DNA from: Myripristis murdjan
Taxonomy: Eukaryota > Chordata > Actinopteri > Holocentriformes > Holocentridae
Direction: 5' to 3'
DNA: 64,000 nucleotides
Assembly: GCF_902150065.1 (NCBI RefSeq)
Contig: NC_043983.1
Span: forward strand, 16,747,821 to 16,811,820
Below, piece by piece: positions 26,324 to 38,100 of this stretch (position 1 is its first letter; each line of letters opens with the position of its first letter). A model generated the notes under the pieces. The model made no database searches, was not told the origin of the DNA, and saw nothing but the letters and a program-made list of their open reading frames with translations. Both the position numbers and the translations under genes were made by a program.

Positions 26324-27995
26324 CAAATCATCCACTGATTTAAAATATTCTTTATTGCTCTACCATGAAATAATAGGCAGAATTTCATTTATGGTTATGT
26401 CTACTTACACTTAGTATTTATGAAGTATGGGATATTCTTAATTATCCTGCTTAAATTACCTGCATTGTATTCTTGTTTAATATTTGAATTTACTGAATGG
26501 AATTATTGAGCTTTGAAATAGTGATGTTCAGTTTATGACATTATGAATATTGAACTATTAATTGCATTTCAGTGACTGGTAATCTATATTCATCCATTGA
26601 TTGTCATTATTTGATTTATGGAACATGAGCTGATAAAGTGTTTGTTTGTTTCCTGTGTGCAGCACATACAATCCAAAATTTCAGATGATCCATACCCTAA
26701 ACTCTGAAACCTGTTTTTCACCTGTATTTTATGAGATCAGCCCTGTGCTCACGTACTGCTGGTACATTACACAAGCGTCTCAGAACATTTCCTCACCTGT
26801 TCTTAATCCATACGTGACCGTGTCACTCATACAAATCACAATCATCAAGCAGTGAGTTTCAAAAATTTCTTATGCCTGCAGAGTTTTAACAACTGCATCA
26901 TTATCGCCACCTTTTTTTCCCCCTTGAACAGACATTGCTGTAAAATCTGGCATCAGGCCAGGAACAACAAAGATGAACAAAGGAAAGTGTTACCAAAGGT
27001 CTCAGACATGAAACTGGCAATGGCACTCCCAAAGGACAGGTGTTACCCTCAAGGCTTCGTCAAGATTCCCACTGAAAATGCCAAAATGCCTTCTTGACGT
27101 CAGACAGGTGTGAAAGACAAGCAGGCGTCAACTGTTGACTAAATTGCAAAATCAAATTTAACATAAAAAAAGAGGTGGTAACCGAAGACATAAATCCAGT
27201 TCAGGTGACACAATCTTTTATTGCCCTGACACACCTATGGAGCCAACTCAGCCTGGTATAGGCTTAGTATATAGGCCATAAGTTGTCCATACTCAGGAAA
27301 ACCTTGATTTTCCTGTCTCACTGACCATAGAAAACCACACAAGAGGCTTACTGGAAGGCAGTGACACAATGTGTGCTGTTTTATTAGTGGATCAGTGACT
27401 TACTGTGCAACAGCATAGTGCCATATTGTAAATGGTTTACACAACCTTTTATAAAATGTGCAACGCTCTGATCAACTGTTTTTGTTAACATCTCACCTCA
27501 GCTTTTCTCACAATTCAACCGTTACGTTTGACTTTTAAATCTTACTAGAAGCAATAAGCCAGCATTGCAGTCTGCCAATTCGTGTGCAGTCAATTTACTC
27601 CGTTATCAGTGTTGCAGCATGCATTTGGGAGTTGTATTAAGCATCCGTATGCACACACAACTGAACAAACCAATGCAACAGTGAGTAATACAGACTTGCA
27701 AATGCACAGGTATGCAGACACATATATACACACACACATACACACACACTCATACAAATCTAGACTTTCTGTGAAGGTGTTTCAGTGACATCTGACGTAT
27801 GCTCCAAACCATCAGGCATCAAAATCCTCAGGGTGGGTGTGATTCAGATTCTCCCAAACAAGTGGAATTAATAGTGGTACAGAGTCACAAGACGCTTGAA
27901 AACACCCACTTGCTGTTCACAAACATACATGCCCAGAAACACGGACATACACACAAAGAAATGGTGATGGCAGTGAGTCCTGCCCTGTTGTCTGA

Positions 27996-30900
27996 TCAGA
28001 GCAGAAGGTCTGTGACTGATGGCAGCAGCTCAGCTAACTCTGATTGGATGTTGGTAGTCTCGGTGATGGGGTTGCCTCGGAGATCAAGGTGTTTCAGCTT
28101 GGGGCAGGAGACCAGAGGCTGAAGGTCTGCCAGCTTGGAAATTTCTGTGCATTCAAGTTAAGGAAAAGTCTTTATATTACAACCAGCATCAGTGAGCATA
28201 TGTAAAGGTATTAATTACTCTGGTGCAAAAGAAGGAAAAAACGTGGAATTAAGGCAAAAATGTCTTAATTAAATATTTATTTTTCTATCTATAGAAATAC
28301 AAACTCAATCATATATGGACAGGCGAGTCTTTGTACATTCAGGTCATGCACATGCTGAAACTTAATTCCCCCTGTCATTACTGAAAATTGCCTGTGTGAA
28401 AGTGGCCTCGGTGTCACAACCTGCAAACCTGACATATTCCTGTGAGGTGAATCAACTGAAATGATGCAGGGTAATGAAGCATGAAGAGGAAGAGGTGTGC
28501 CGTGGGTAGCTGTTTGTCTGTGTCCCAACCTAAGGACACTGATTGTTCTGTGAACTTAGAGAGCTGATTTTGTTTACTCGATCACCAAGCAAATGTTTCT
28601 CCTAACTTTTAACAAAGGGAGAAGCTAGCCCTGCATGACTCTAGTGGCTTATATGACTGGTGCTCTTTAGTGAGGCAGGCAAAAGTCCATTTAGAATCAA
28701 ATCCTGGAAGTTTTGCTTGGTATTAATCTTTAAATGATGCCGGCATCATTTACACTATTTAAACACTAGTATTAAGTAAAACTTCCAGAACTTTTTTCTC
28801 CCAACTTATCACTGTATGACCTTAATCATAGTGTTGCTGAAATGCAGTGTCTTTTGTCAGTTTTTAAACTTTGTAAGCATCTGATCTCCCTTCTATTGCA
28901 GTAAACCTTTCAGTAGCAGCAAGCCAAGCGTAGTTGAACCAGTGTAGGTGTGTGGAACCGAGCCTTTTGCACTACAGTTGATCTATGCATTTCCAAAGTG
29001 TAAGAGAAGACCTTACTGGTTTTTGCGAGGACCCAAATGTAATAAATTCCAATCAATAGGGTCATGATCCAAAGTATTACATGAGCAAAACATAAAAAGG
29101 GGCCCCCGACGGCCTTTTTTTCTATAAAATGAATAGGTTAGGACAGTCTCTTGCTTTATGTTGCTATTGCATCGCTCCTGTAAAACCAGCAAAATCCCAC
29201 AGACAAGCCATATGTCACCTGTGAACAGAACTGAACTGAGTCAACACACTAATGAATAGGAAACTTTGATTTAAGGATACTGTTGTTCTTTAAGTATACC
29301 TCCTCCAGTTTGGGAAGATGATACAGTCCTTCCAAGTTTTCTATGCAATTGTTGTCAGCTTCCAAGACCTGGAAGGTTGAAGCAGGCCTATTAATCAGAT
29401 CTGCTGTGCAGGCAAAGAAATCAATATGTAAATGCATCTTTCCTATGCTGAAAAAGAGGTAGATATGTATAACAGTTGTACTGGAATCACAGGGTTATTA
29501 CCTCCAGGCACTGCAGCATAGCAAACTGCGGAGGCAGCCGCTGCAGTAGATTGGACGACAGATTAATATGGGTGACCAGTAACAGCTGGTCCAGGTGGCA
29601 TAATGTGGTCAACTTCTGTTATGAAAGAGAGAGAAATACCAAAGTGACCTCACGATAGACGGTCCAAACATACTGAAAAAGACAAGATATGCAGAGAGGA
29701 TTTCATAAGAACTCAAAATAATTCGTCATCACAACTATGAGCCAACCTTGTCAGAAATGCTGAAGACGCGTACTTCTGCATACTCCATTTTGAGAATGGT
29801 GTTTTCAATCATAAACTTACTGCACAGGTCACTGTAGTAGGCAGAGCGCATGGAGTCCACCTCCTGAGTGAGAAAGTGAGAGAGTTTGTTGAGTGATCTG
29901 CGCCAGTGTTTTGGGCCAATACAATTCACCAGGCGGTACTCACTTTGAGAGTTTGGAAATGAGCAAGAGTCTCTTTCTCGTATCCCAGGGGGTCGAGTGC
30001 CCTCATCAAAAGGATGATAGTCAGCAAGCACCCTGCCGAGACAAGAGAGAACATCAGTGGATAAATAAAACACAATATGTTCAGGGGCACAAACACAAAG
30101 AGCTCTGTGGGTGTTAACAAATACAGAAGCACGTACACTTATTCAGCGGCTCCAGTTCTTGCAGCTGGTTGCAAGATTGTAGCTCAGACTGTAACACAGA
30201 GGTCTTCTCTACTGAGAGTTCACTCCTAAACAGAAAGACCAAAGTCATGTCTCATTTCTTAAACAAACTACATGATAAACACACAATAATGCACACCCGG
30301 TACCTGAAAAGTTCCTGATCGGTAGCAGAATCTCGACACCAGCTCTCATTTCGACCTGGGGAAGTTAAAGGTGGTGAACTAAAGCTTGAAGAAATGCAAG
30401 TGAAAAACTCTTTATGTATGACATGTAAAGCTCAAAACATACACAAGAAGAAGAAGTATCACCTGTGTACAGAGCACAGTCTCTGTGAGTATGTTTTTCT
30501 GTCCAGTGCACAGTCAGATTATGCTCATTGGTGATGTCACTTATTGTCCCAGGAGGAAGATCACAGATCTGAGTCCACGTTAAGAAATGGACAAAATTCC
30601 AGATGTGTATTACTACAGAGGCATTTTTTGAGATAATGTAATTATTCCTCCAGGAGAAATGCTATTTTTGGTTGGCCCCCCTCCACAGGGAGATCACACT
30701 GTAGGGGGCAGCGACAGCATGTAACCTCGGGAACTGTTCCTGCTGCTGACGGATTCAGTATCTTGACAAATGTAACTTCAGCAAGGTGGAAACTTGCTTT
30801 ACGAAAAAAAAAAATCTAAAGTTAAACAGCTGTTTAACTGATTGTACTAAGAAACGCCTGGGCGACTGTGCATTGCGAGGATGAACAAGCTGCCAAAGAA

Positions 30901-33725
30901 ATAACATACAATACATTCCAGCAGCAGAGATAGCATTTCATCACCGTGTATTGTTCATTTGCATGGTGTAACCCTAACCCTAACCCTTTTGTCACTGTTA
31001 TACATACCGCAGCCAGGTATTCTGTTTTTATCTTTCATGGTATTTTATCATAATATCTCATTAACTCTTGTTTATTGTGTTTTTTTTATAGTGTGTAAAG
31101 TGCTTTGTAGCTTGCTTTCAAACGCGCTATATAATAAAGGTATAATTATAAAGGTATTAATGAGCAGGTGGTATGTGAAGAAAGATATTAACAGAGAGTT
31201 AAACCTATTTCCTGTCCAATCAGCAACATACAGTAACAGTCATCATCAAAGGATGTGGTATAACCTGTTAACTGTTTGTAATAATGGAAAGGATACCCAA
31301 ACCGGACTGTGTTTGAAGTGTGGGTGGACACTCCTCCATTCCACTCGCTGGGGCTGGCCATCCAACACCAGCATCAGACCTACAGACTGTGCCTAAGAGA
31401 ACAAAAGACAAGAGGGTGGGTGAATGAGCAACCCTATGACACAGCCGCCATGTGTAAATACTGGAATATGAAAGAGAAAATTCCTCTTGTGAGAACATGT
31501 GAAGGCGCTCACATTGACGGGCCGGGAGAAGGCGACTACCACTCTCTCCTCCTCCCGACTGACATACACACAGCTGATCATCTCCTCTCGTTCCGCTGTG
31601 AAACAGAGAGTAAGAGAACTTTAGTTGTGTACAGCTCACGTGTGGAAGGTGATCACAGCAAACACATCAAGCATGCTGTACATACACATGTAAAACCATT
31701 AAAGATACACACACATACACACCTCTGCCTAGCAGCCACCGATAGTAGAACCAGGCGCTCTGGTCATTGGGGTCAGTGAAGAAAGCATTCTGTACAAGCT
31801 CATATTCTGGACAAAAACATCAACAAATGGATATTATTTTGTGGTAACTGTAATAAATCACATCTTGCAGGGTGAACATTACAATGCAATTCATACATGA
31901 AATCATCAGGACCTTTCTGAGGAAAAACAAATTGCCTACAGTGCTTTTGAAGATGCAGAGTGCCCCCTGTCTGTTTCTATTCAGTATTACCTAACTACAA
32001 AACACTGACTACACAATATGATCATTCATTTGCAAGGTCAACATGTTCACCTTTGAGCAGCTGCTCTTCACACACGCGGTGGGAGTGGGTTTGCGGGGAA
32101 GGCGGAGGGGAGGACTGGGGAGGCTGGCGGCAGGGCGAGGGGGGCTCGGGAGACTCCGGGTGCAGCAGGGGCAGTAGGGTGCTGCGGTAATGCCAGCTGG
32201 AGTAGTTGGAGAAGTTGGAGCCTATGAGACGATCGGTGAACTGCAACTCCTGATCCACGGGCACGCCGGACATCTTCACAACCATCCGGCGATAGTCCCA
32301 GCAGTGAACTGGGGCAAGATGGGAGGATATGGCATGAGAAGGGAATGGGAATAAAAAGCAAGGAGTCACATATATGCGTTTCCTTCCTCTTTTCTAGTTT
32401 TGCCCTCAACCACTTACAGTTGCGGTCGTCCAAGCTGAGGCAGCGATCACAGAGGCTCAGTTCTCTAGCCCAGTCTGGTCGAGGCAACCGGGCTGAGACC
32501 CAACCTCGATGGTGCCAGCTGCCGTACGACTTGGGGTTCATCTTCAGACAAGACTCCAAAAAGGACAGCTCCGCCTCGTATATCTTCTGCAATTCATCCT
32601 CCTCCCTGAAGAGAAGAAAAAAAAGAAAAAGAGAAAAAAAAAGAGGAAAAAAGCATCATCCTACTGTCAAATCGACTGCTTGTATAGGCCTATATATTTG
32701 GAAAAAAAAAAAAAAAAAAAGGTTATGCTGTGCACTGTTTAGGGTTACTTTAGGTCAGTTCACTAAAAAAAAACAGATGTTGGTGACACTGTATTACACT
32801 ATTTATTTTAATGGTTATTGGTTAATGTTTATGAGATAACCAATTTTGATTTCTGAATATTCCTTTAACTGTCAATCATTTTAAACCTGTGACTATGATT
32901 TGGACGCACAAGCTTTGTCACAGTAAATGGTTAGGGAACAAGAAATCCAAAACAACAACCAAATCCCCACCCATTAAGCCCCTGGACCAAGTTTTGGAAT
33001 AGCTATCCTGACAGAAAGACAATATTTGATGGTGAAAATCCTGTAATCCAACCTCACAGTCTCCAGGTGCAGCAGAATCTCTCTCCTGTAGTTCCAGAGG
33101 GTTGCAAAATCAGGGTTGGATGACAGCAGTTGTTGGGTTAACTGGAGGGCCTCGTCATCCCAAACCCCCTCTCTCCTCTGGCGTACAGGACGGGGTGTGC
33201 GAGCGTTTTGAGCGAGGCAAGCAGACAGATGGGACAGGCAGATGAGAGTGAAGGACGCAGGACCAATGAGCACAAAGGGATTTAGTGATTAACTGAGTGT
33301 GGTAACACTTAGAAACAATGATACCAAAGAAATCTGAAACTACTTAAAAGACTCGATAAACTCCACAAATCCCTATCCACAAAATAGAGCATCAGATTGA
33401 AGTACTTTATCTTTGATATAAAGCCTCCAGTCATGCTATTATTTATTCATTGAAAGGACCTTAGAAAAACAGGCATCTCTTGCAGCCACGTAAATCTTCA
33501 GCTTCTTCTCCCGCTCCTTCCTTTTCTCCTCCTCCTGCTGGGCTGTAGATTTGATCTTGACCCGACCATGCTGTCAGTAGCATGAAGGGAGAACCAGGCG
33601 GTTATAAATCACTTTTGCATAAAAATAATGAATAATTTACTGCTACATGTATGTTGGCCTCAACCCTGCCAAAAAAGGAGTACACTCTTCAACACAAAAT
33701 TAATATGAAAATGATTTCCTACCAT
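27996..33725 (-). CDS. rabggta: Rab geranylgeranyltransferase alpha subunit, complete
   Basis: Alpha subunit of the Rab prenylating enzyme, which works with the beta subunit and REP. The coding exons are 33725-33723 (ATG only), 33570-33460, 33177-33053, 32605-32418, 32308-32051, 31806-31723, 31595-31513, 31392-31297, 30568-30463, 30355-30304, 30225-30137, 30032-29944, 29863-29747, 29615-29502, 29368-29281 and 28144-27996. Together they give 583 residues; human has 567. Diagnostic strings include [48 protein letters not shown] and [13 protein letters not shown] (alpha-helical prenyltransferase repeats), then an Ig-like middle region, then LRRs ([30 protein letters not shown]). A proline-rich loop at residues 193-216 adds about 15 residues compared with human. 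UTR exons at 33758-33726 and about 34220-34127 (donor CGGG|GTAAGTG) precede it. It lies downstream of and parallel to tgm1, as in human. Confidence 0.97.
28704..28788. repeat. Nested inverted repeat with 22-bp perfect palindrome
   Basis: The core at 28731-28752 is a perfect palindrome (TAAATGATGCC and its reverse complement). Outer arms CTGGAAGTTTTGCTT (28704-28718) and AAGTAAAACTTCCAG (28774-28788) pair at 14 of 15 positions. It lies in the last intron of rabggta. Confidence 0.85.
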
Positions 33726-34225
33726 CCTTTATGCCTGGGAAGTGGACTTGTGGAAAATCTGTGTAAAAAAAAAAACAGCATATATGGTGCAGAGTGAGAG
33801 TCCAGGTTAGGCCTCAGCAACGTGTGACATTACACAGCCGCACACAAACTTGTCCCTGTCAAATTGGCTCAAAAGTTGTGACAACTACATTTTGTTAGCC
33901 CCTGGCGCTGCTTGGTTGTCAGTGTGTGTGTGTGTGTATCCTGCCCTCAGCAAAGTTATAAACCACAGCAGCAACACTCGTGGAGCATTTGAAGTCAGCT
34001 GGCTAGCAGAGCAGCGCTGCAGACACAGACACAGAGCAGGGCTCCTCCTCACTGCCTGCGGCTCACAGGGCCGGCAGCCGCGGCTCACACGCCGCAGTCA
34101 GCAGCTCTGCACGGCGCAACACTTACCCCGAAACACGCGGCTCTGTTTCTGCTCCGCTCGCTTTCTCTTCTCTGGAATATGGTTTGATTTGTCTGTGTCA
34201 CTCTCCACAGGCTGACGACTACAAA

Positions 34226-34693
34226 TTTTTACTTCCGTCTCATGAAAATGCCGTCACTGAGGAACTGTTTCCAAATCCTTGAGGCTACAGCGCCCTCCAC
34301 TGGACAAAGCAGGTAACGACTCTGCACTGTGAAATTTTAGTTTTTATTCATAAATAAAAACAACAACAACATAATGTACAAGTACAGTCTGAGCATGAAG
34401 AGACTCTAGTACTCATATTATGATAACTTGTAACATTCTTCTTCTTCTTACTATTATTATTATTATTATTATATACCTTGTGATATTAATCCCAAACGAT
34501 TCATACATACCTACATAAAACACCTAAAAACAACTAAAATACAATAAAGTAAAATAAGTAATAATAATAATAATGATATGTGTGAGTGAAGACGAAAAAT
34601 AACCACACACTGAAATAACTTTACTGTACTGTAACTGTATTTTTTTCTTGGAGTTATTTCAGTGTGCAGTGCTTAATTATTGTATTCACTTAA

Positions 34694-34730
<37 letters not shown>

Positions 34731-35152
34731 AAAACATATTGTATATGATGACTTATACAGAGATATTACATCACTGCTGAGAATCCCCTTTAAAAAAAAA
34801 AGAAAAGAAAAAAAGGCTAGTGCCATCACAAGTTAAAAAAAAAAAAAAGATTTCAATATTAGAGTCACAGTATTTACAGCTGTTATTATCCATATCAAAT
34901 ATAATCCACAATAATGAACATAACCTCTTTACAAGTATAAATATCATTAATCATTGATCACTGTTAATTAAATGGCAGTTACTAATTGGCATACACAATT
35001 ATTAATTACAATTATTCATATCATTATGTCAATATTATTGGTTAAACTTACAACAAACCTATATTAACAAACCGTGGTAGTAGGCCTACCCTTTATTTAA
35101 ACCACTGAAACTCCTTTTTAATGAGACAACAAAAAGAGAATGACGTCTCATT
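34226..35152. other. AT-rich intergenic stretch between rabggta and the GTPase gene
   Basis: No gene is seen. It holds a short TTA run (about 34449-34473), an AAT/ATA run near 34558-34573, a TG run at 34697-34725 and short A runs. The 5' end of rabggta lies to the left and the GIMAP-like gene ends at 35153, so this interval should contain the promoter of rabggta and the 3' UTR of the GTPase gene. Confidence 0.6.
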
Positions 35153-38100
35153 TCACTCCAGTTCATCATCGTCTCTGTTCAGAGCAAAGTGGTCCGCCAG
35201 CAGGGATCTGTACCCTGACGTCTCAGAGAAGCTGAGTGTCAGCTGGTTCTCCACATTCCTGCCGATCTGGAGTGTGGACAGCCAGCCCAGCACCTTGTCC
35301 AAGTTGCTGCTTGGGTTTTGACTGTCCAGTGAGGATCCAGCGACAGATGTTGTTTGGGGGTCTTCACTCACTGCAAATGAAGCAAAGCACTTATGAACTC
35401 TGTGTCAGTGTTATGTTGAAGGATATGAATTAAAACTATATTCTCACTTACTTGTTGGGATCAAGAAGTCTATGCTATTCCGCAGAAAAGTTGTGGATTT
35501 CAGTATCTCCTTATCCAGTTTTTCTATCTCCTGGCTGATTTTCGTTGCGATCTTTTCCTCTTTCTCTTTCTCATCCTTCTTCCTCTGGCCAATGCTTATG
35601 GCTTTAATTTTGGTCTTGTCACCCACTAAAAATCAACCATCAATACGAAAGATTAGAATTAAAATATTCATGTTGGATAAAAACAGGGCATTGATCACAC
35701 CCATCAGAGCATAATACTCACTCAGTGATTTCTGTTTCATCTCAGTTTGCAGACTGATGAGCGTTTGCTTGAACCCTGTCAGCAGCTCTAGCTCTCTTCT
35801 CCTGTACTCTTGCTCCAGACGCTGCTTCAGGACTTGCTTGATCTCCCTCCTCCTGAACTTCTCCTCAACTCTCCGGTGGATGTCACTCATGTCGGGGCAG
35901 AAGAGCCGGCCGCTGTTCTCTGCAACCATCTCCTCTATCTTCTCAAACAGCTCGGTAATCTGGCTCGTATCCTTTTTCTTTGTATTGTTGAGCACATGGT
36001 ACTTGTTCTCACATTTGTCTACCAACCACTGCAGCGGGTATCTCTCATTCTCAATGTGCTCCTCTATGGATTTGTCTGCCAGCATGTCTCCATAGGTGAA
36101 CACCACCAGCGTGTGTTTCCAGACAGTGGCATCAAACAGGCTCATGTGCTCCTCCACGGCTCTCCACTGACTGTCTGTGAATCTCACATCCAAAGGAACG
36201 ACCAACAAAACAGCGTGAGCTCCTGATGGGCAAAGAGACAAACCCCTGACTATTTCTTGGTCCATGTCTTCAGTGCATTGGGAGGAATTCTTCCACCAGC
36301 CTGGGGTGTCGATCACTGTGACCTGTCTGCCATCAACTTCCCCTTTACCCTCTTGACAACGTTCATTCGCACAAGTGGCAAAGATTTCTTTGCGCAGGAG
36401 AATATTTCCTGTTGCACTCTTCCCAACTGTCTTTTGGCCAAGTATCAGTAACTTAAGCTCTTGTAATTTGTTCCTGGAACCTGAGAAGAGAACAACAAAG
36501 TGAAAGACAGTGTTACATACCGTACACAAGTGGTGGTGTGTTTTTATTCCATCTCCCTACACTTAGCCACAGCACACTTATTCAGTGGTAAAATTAAGAC
36601 AAAAATCTTGAGGTGAATCAAAACTCTACCTTGACGATTTTGCCTTCTGGCATTGACTTTGTTTTGCCTCTGTCTAGTTGTTTCTTCCACCCTCTGTCTT
36701 CTCTCCTCAATGCTCTGAATAATCTGTTCATCTGGGACGAAATGGTTCCAGCCATTTCCAGCGACAACTTCACTGATCTTCTCCAGCAACTCTGTGACCT
36801 GTGTACCGTCATCTTTGTTCTTATTGTCAATGACGTGGTATCTATTGCCACATTTGTCGACGAGAGACCGCAGGGCCTCTCCCTCCCCTTCAATGTACTC
36901 TTCAATGGTCTTCGCTCCCAGCCAGTCACCTCGGGTGAAAACTGCAATGGTGTGTTTCCACACATCTTCCCCAAGGAGCTCCAGGTGTCCTGTCGCTGCA
37001 TCTCTGTGCCTTTCATTAAAGGACGCGTCTGCATCTATCACCAGCAGGAACACATGGGGTCCAGGGCGGCACAGAAACATGCTGCTCATAACTTCCTGTT
37101 TGATTGTTTCCGTCGTGTCAGAAACTGAGAAGCCTTTCCACCAACCAGGTGTGTCCACCAGAATTACAGCAGTTTCGTTCACATAACCCCGCCTGACTGC
37201 TGAGTGGATAGTTCTCTTCCCACTTTCTTGCTCTTTGATTCCTAAGATGGTGTTCCCCATTGAGGTTTTCCCGACGTTTCGACTTCCCAACAAAACTATC
37301 CTGAGATCTGGAATTGGCTTTGGGTCTGCTGTTTTAAGGAAAAACAAAGCATACTTAGGCACGGACCTCACAGTAAGTCACATATTTTACTGAACTGATG
37401 ACAAACACAGAATACTTATTACTTCAAACACTGATAAGAGAACAAATATTGCAGTGGCTGTAATTTTTACCCAGCACAAGATTCACCTAAAATTATTGGT
37501 TTCATTTGTTGTCTTTGCTCTTCTGCCCTCTTCCGTCTCTTATCTGCCCTCTCAGCGGCCTCCCGTTGCTTCTCTTGGATGATGTGAAAAATTCGTTCGT
37601 CTAGGCAATAGTAGCCGCCATTGTTGTGCCACACCATCTCATCTATCTTCTCCAGCAGCAGCATGACCTGCGATGAGTCACCTTTATCTTTGTTATTAAA
37701 AACATGGTACCTGTTCCCACACTTGTTCACCAACCACTTGAGTGCCTCTCCCTCGTTCTCAATGTGCTGCTCTATGGTCTTTTTCCCGAGGTAATCCCCA
37801 CAAGTGAACAGCACCATGGTGTGTCTCCAGACCCTCTCTCCCAGGAGTTTCATGTGGTGCTCCAGGGGTCTTCTCTCCTCCATGGAGAAAGCTGAGTCTA
37901 AAGCAGTCACGAGCAGAAAAGCGTGGGGCCCCGGAGGGCATTTGGACACATTGAGCTTAAACGCCTGTTTGTCCCCCTCTGGGATCTCAGTAAGGGAGAG
38001 GGAGCTGCTCCATCCTGGGGCATCAACCACAGTAAGCTCCCTCCCCTCCACCTCTTCATGCCTCAGTTCAGACTGAGCTGTTCTGGTTCTGCCACACTCA

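Larger units (their letters stand above)
21178..27995. other. Intergenic stretch between tgm1 and rabggta
   Basis: No confident gene was found. The stretch holds the probable tgm1 5' UTR exon and promoter (23686-23776), an ATCT microsatellite (21463-21486), a poly(T) run (23808-23837), a 69-base TC run (24622-24690), a GTTTT run (24711-24736), TG/AG runs (24866-24900), and an interspersed repeat at 25838-26323. A three-exon, phase-consistent open chain on the plus strand (25570-27097) is reported only as a finding. AATAAA on the minus strand at 27380-27385 is a plausible end of the rabggta transcript. Confidence 0.6.

Noticed and set aside
31268-31779. Long plus-strand frames (145 and 156 codons) over the rabggta exons
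   Set aside because: They are antisense to exons that encode clear Rab GGTase alpha sequence.
32345-32839. Lys-rich 164-codon frame on the plus strand
   Set aside because: It is made by A-rich simple sequence in a rabggta intron and antisense coding sequence.
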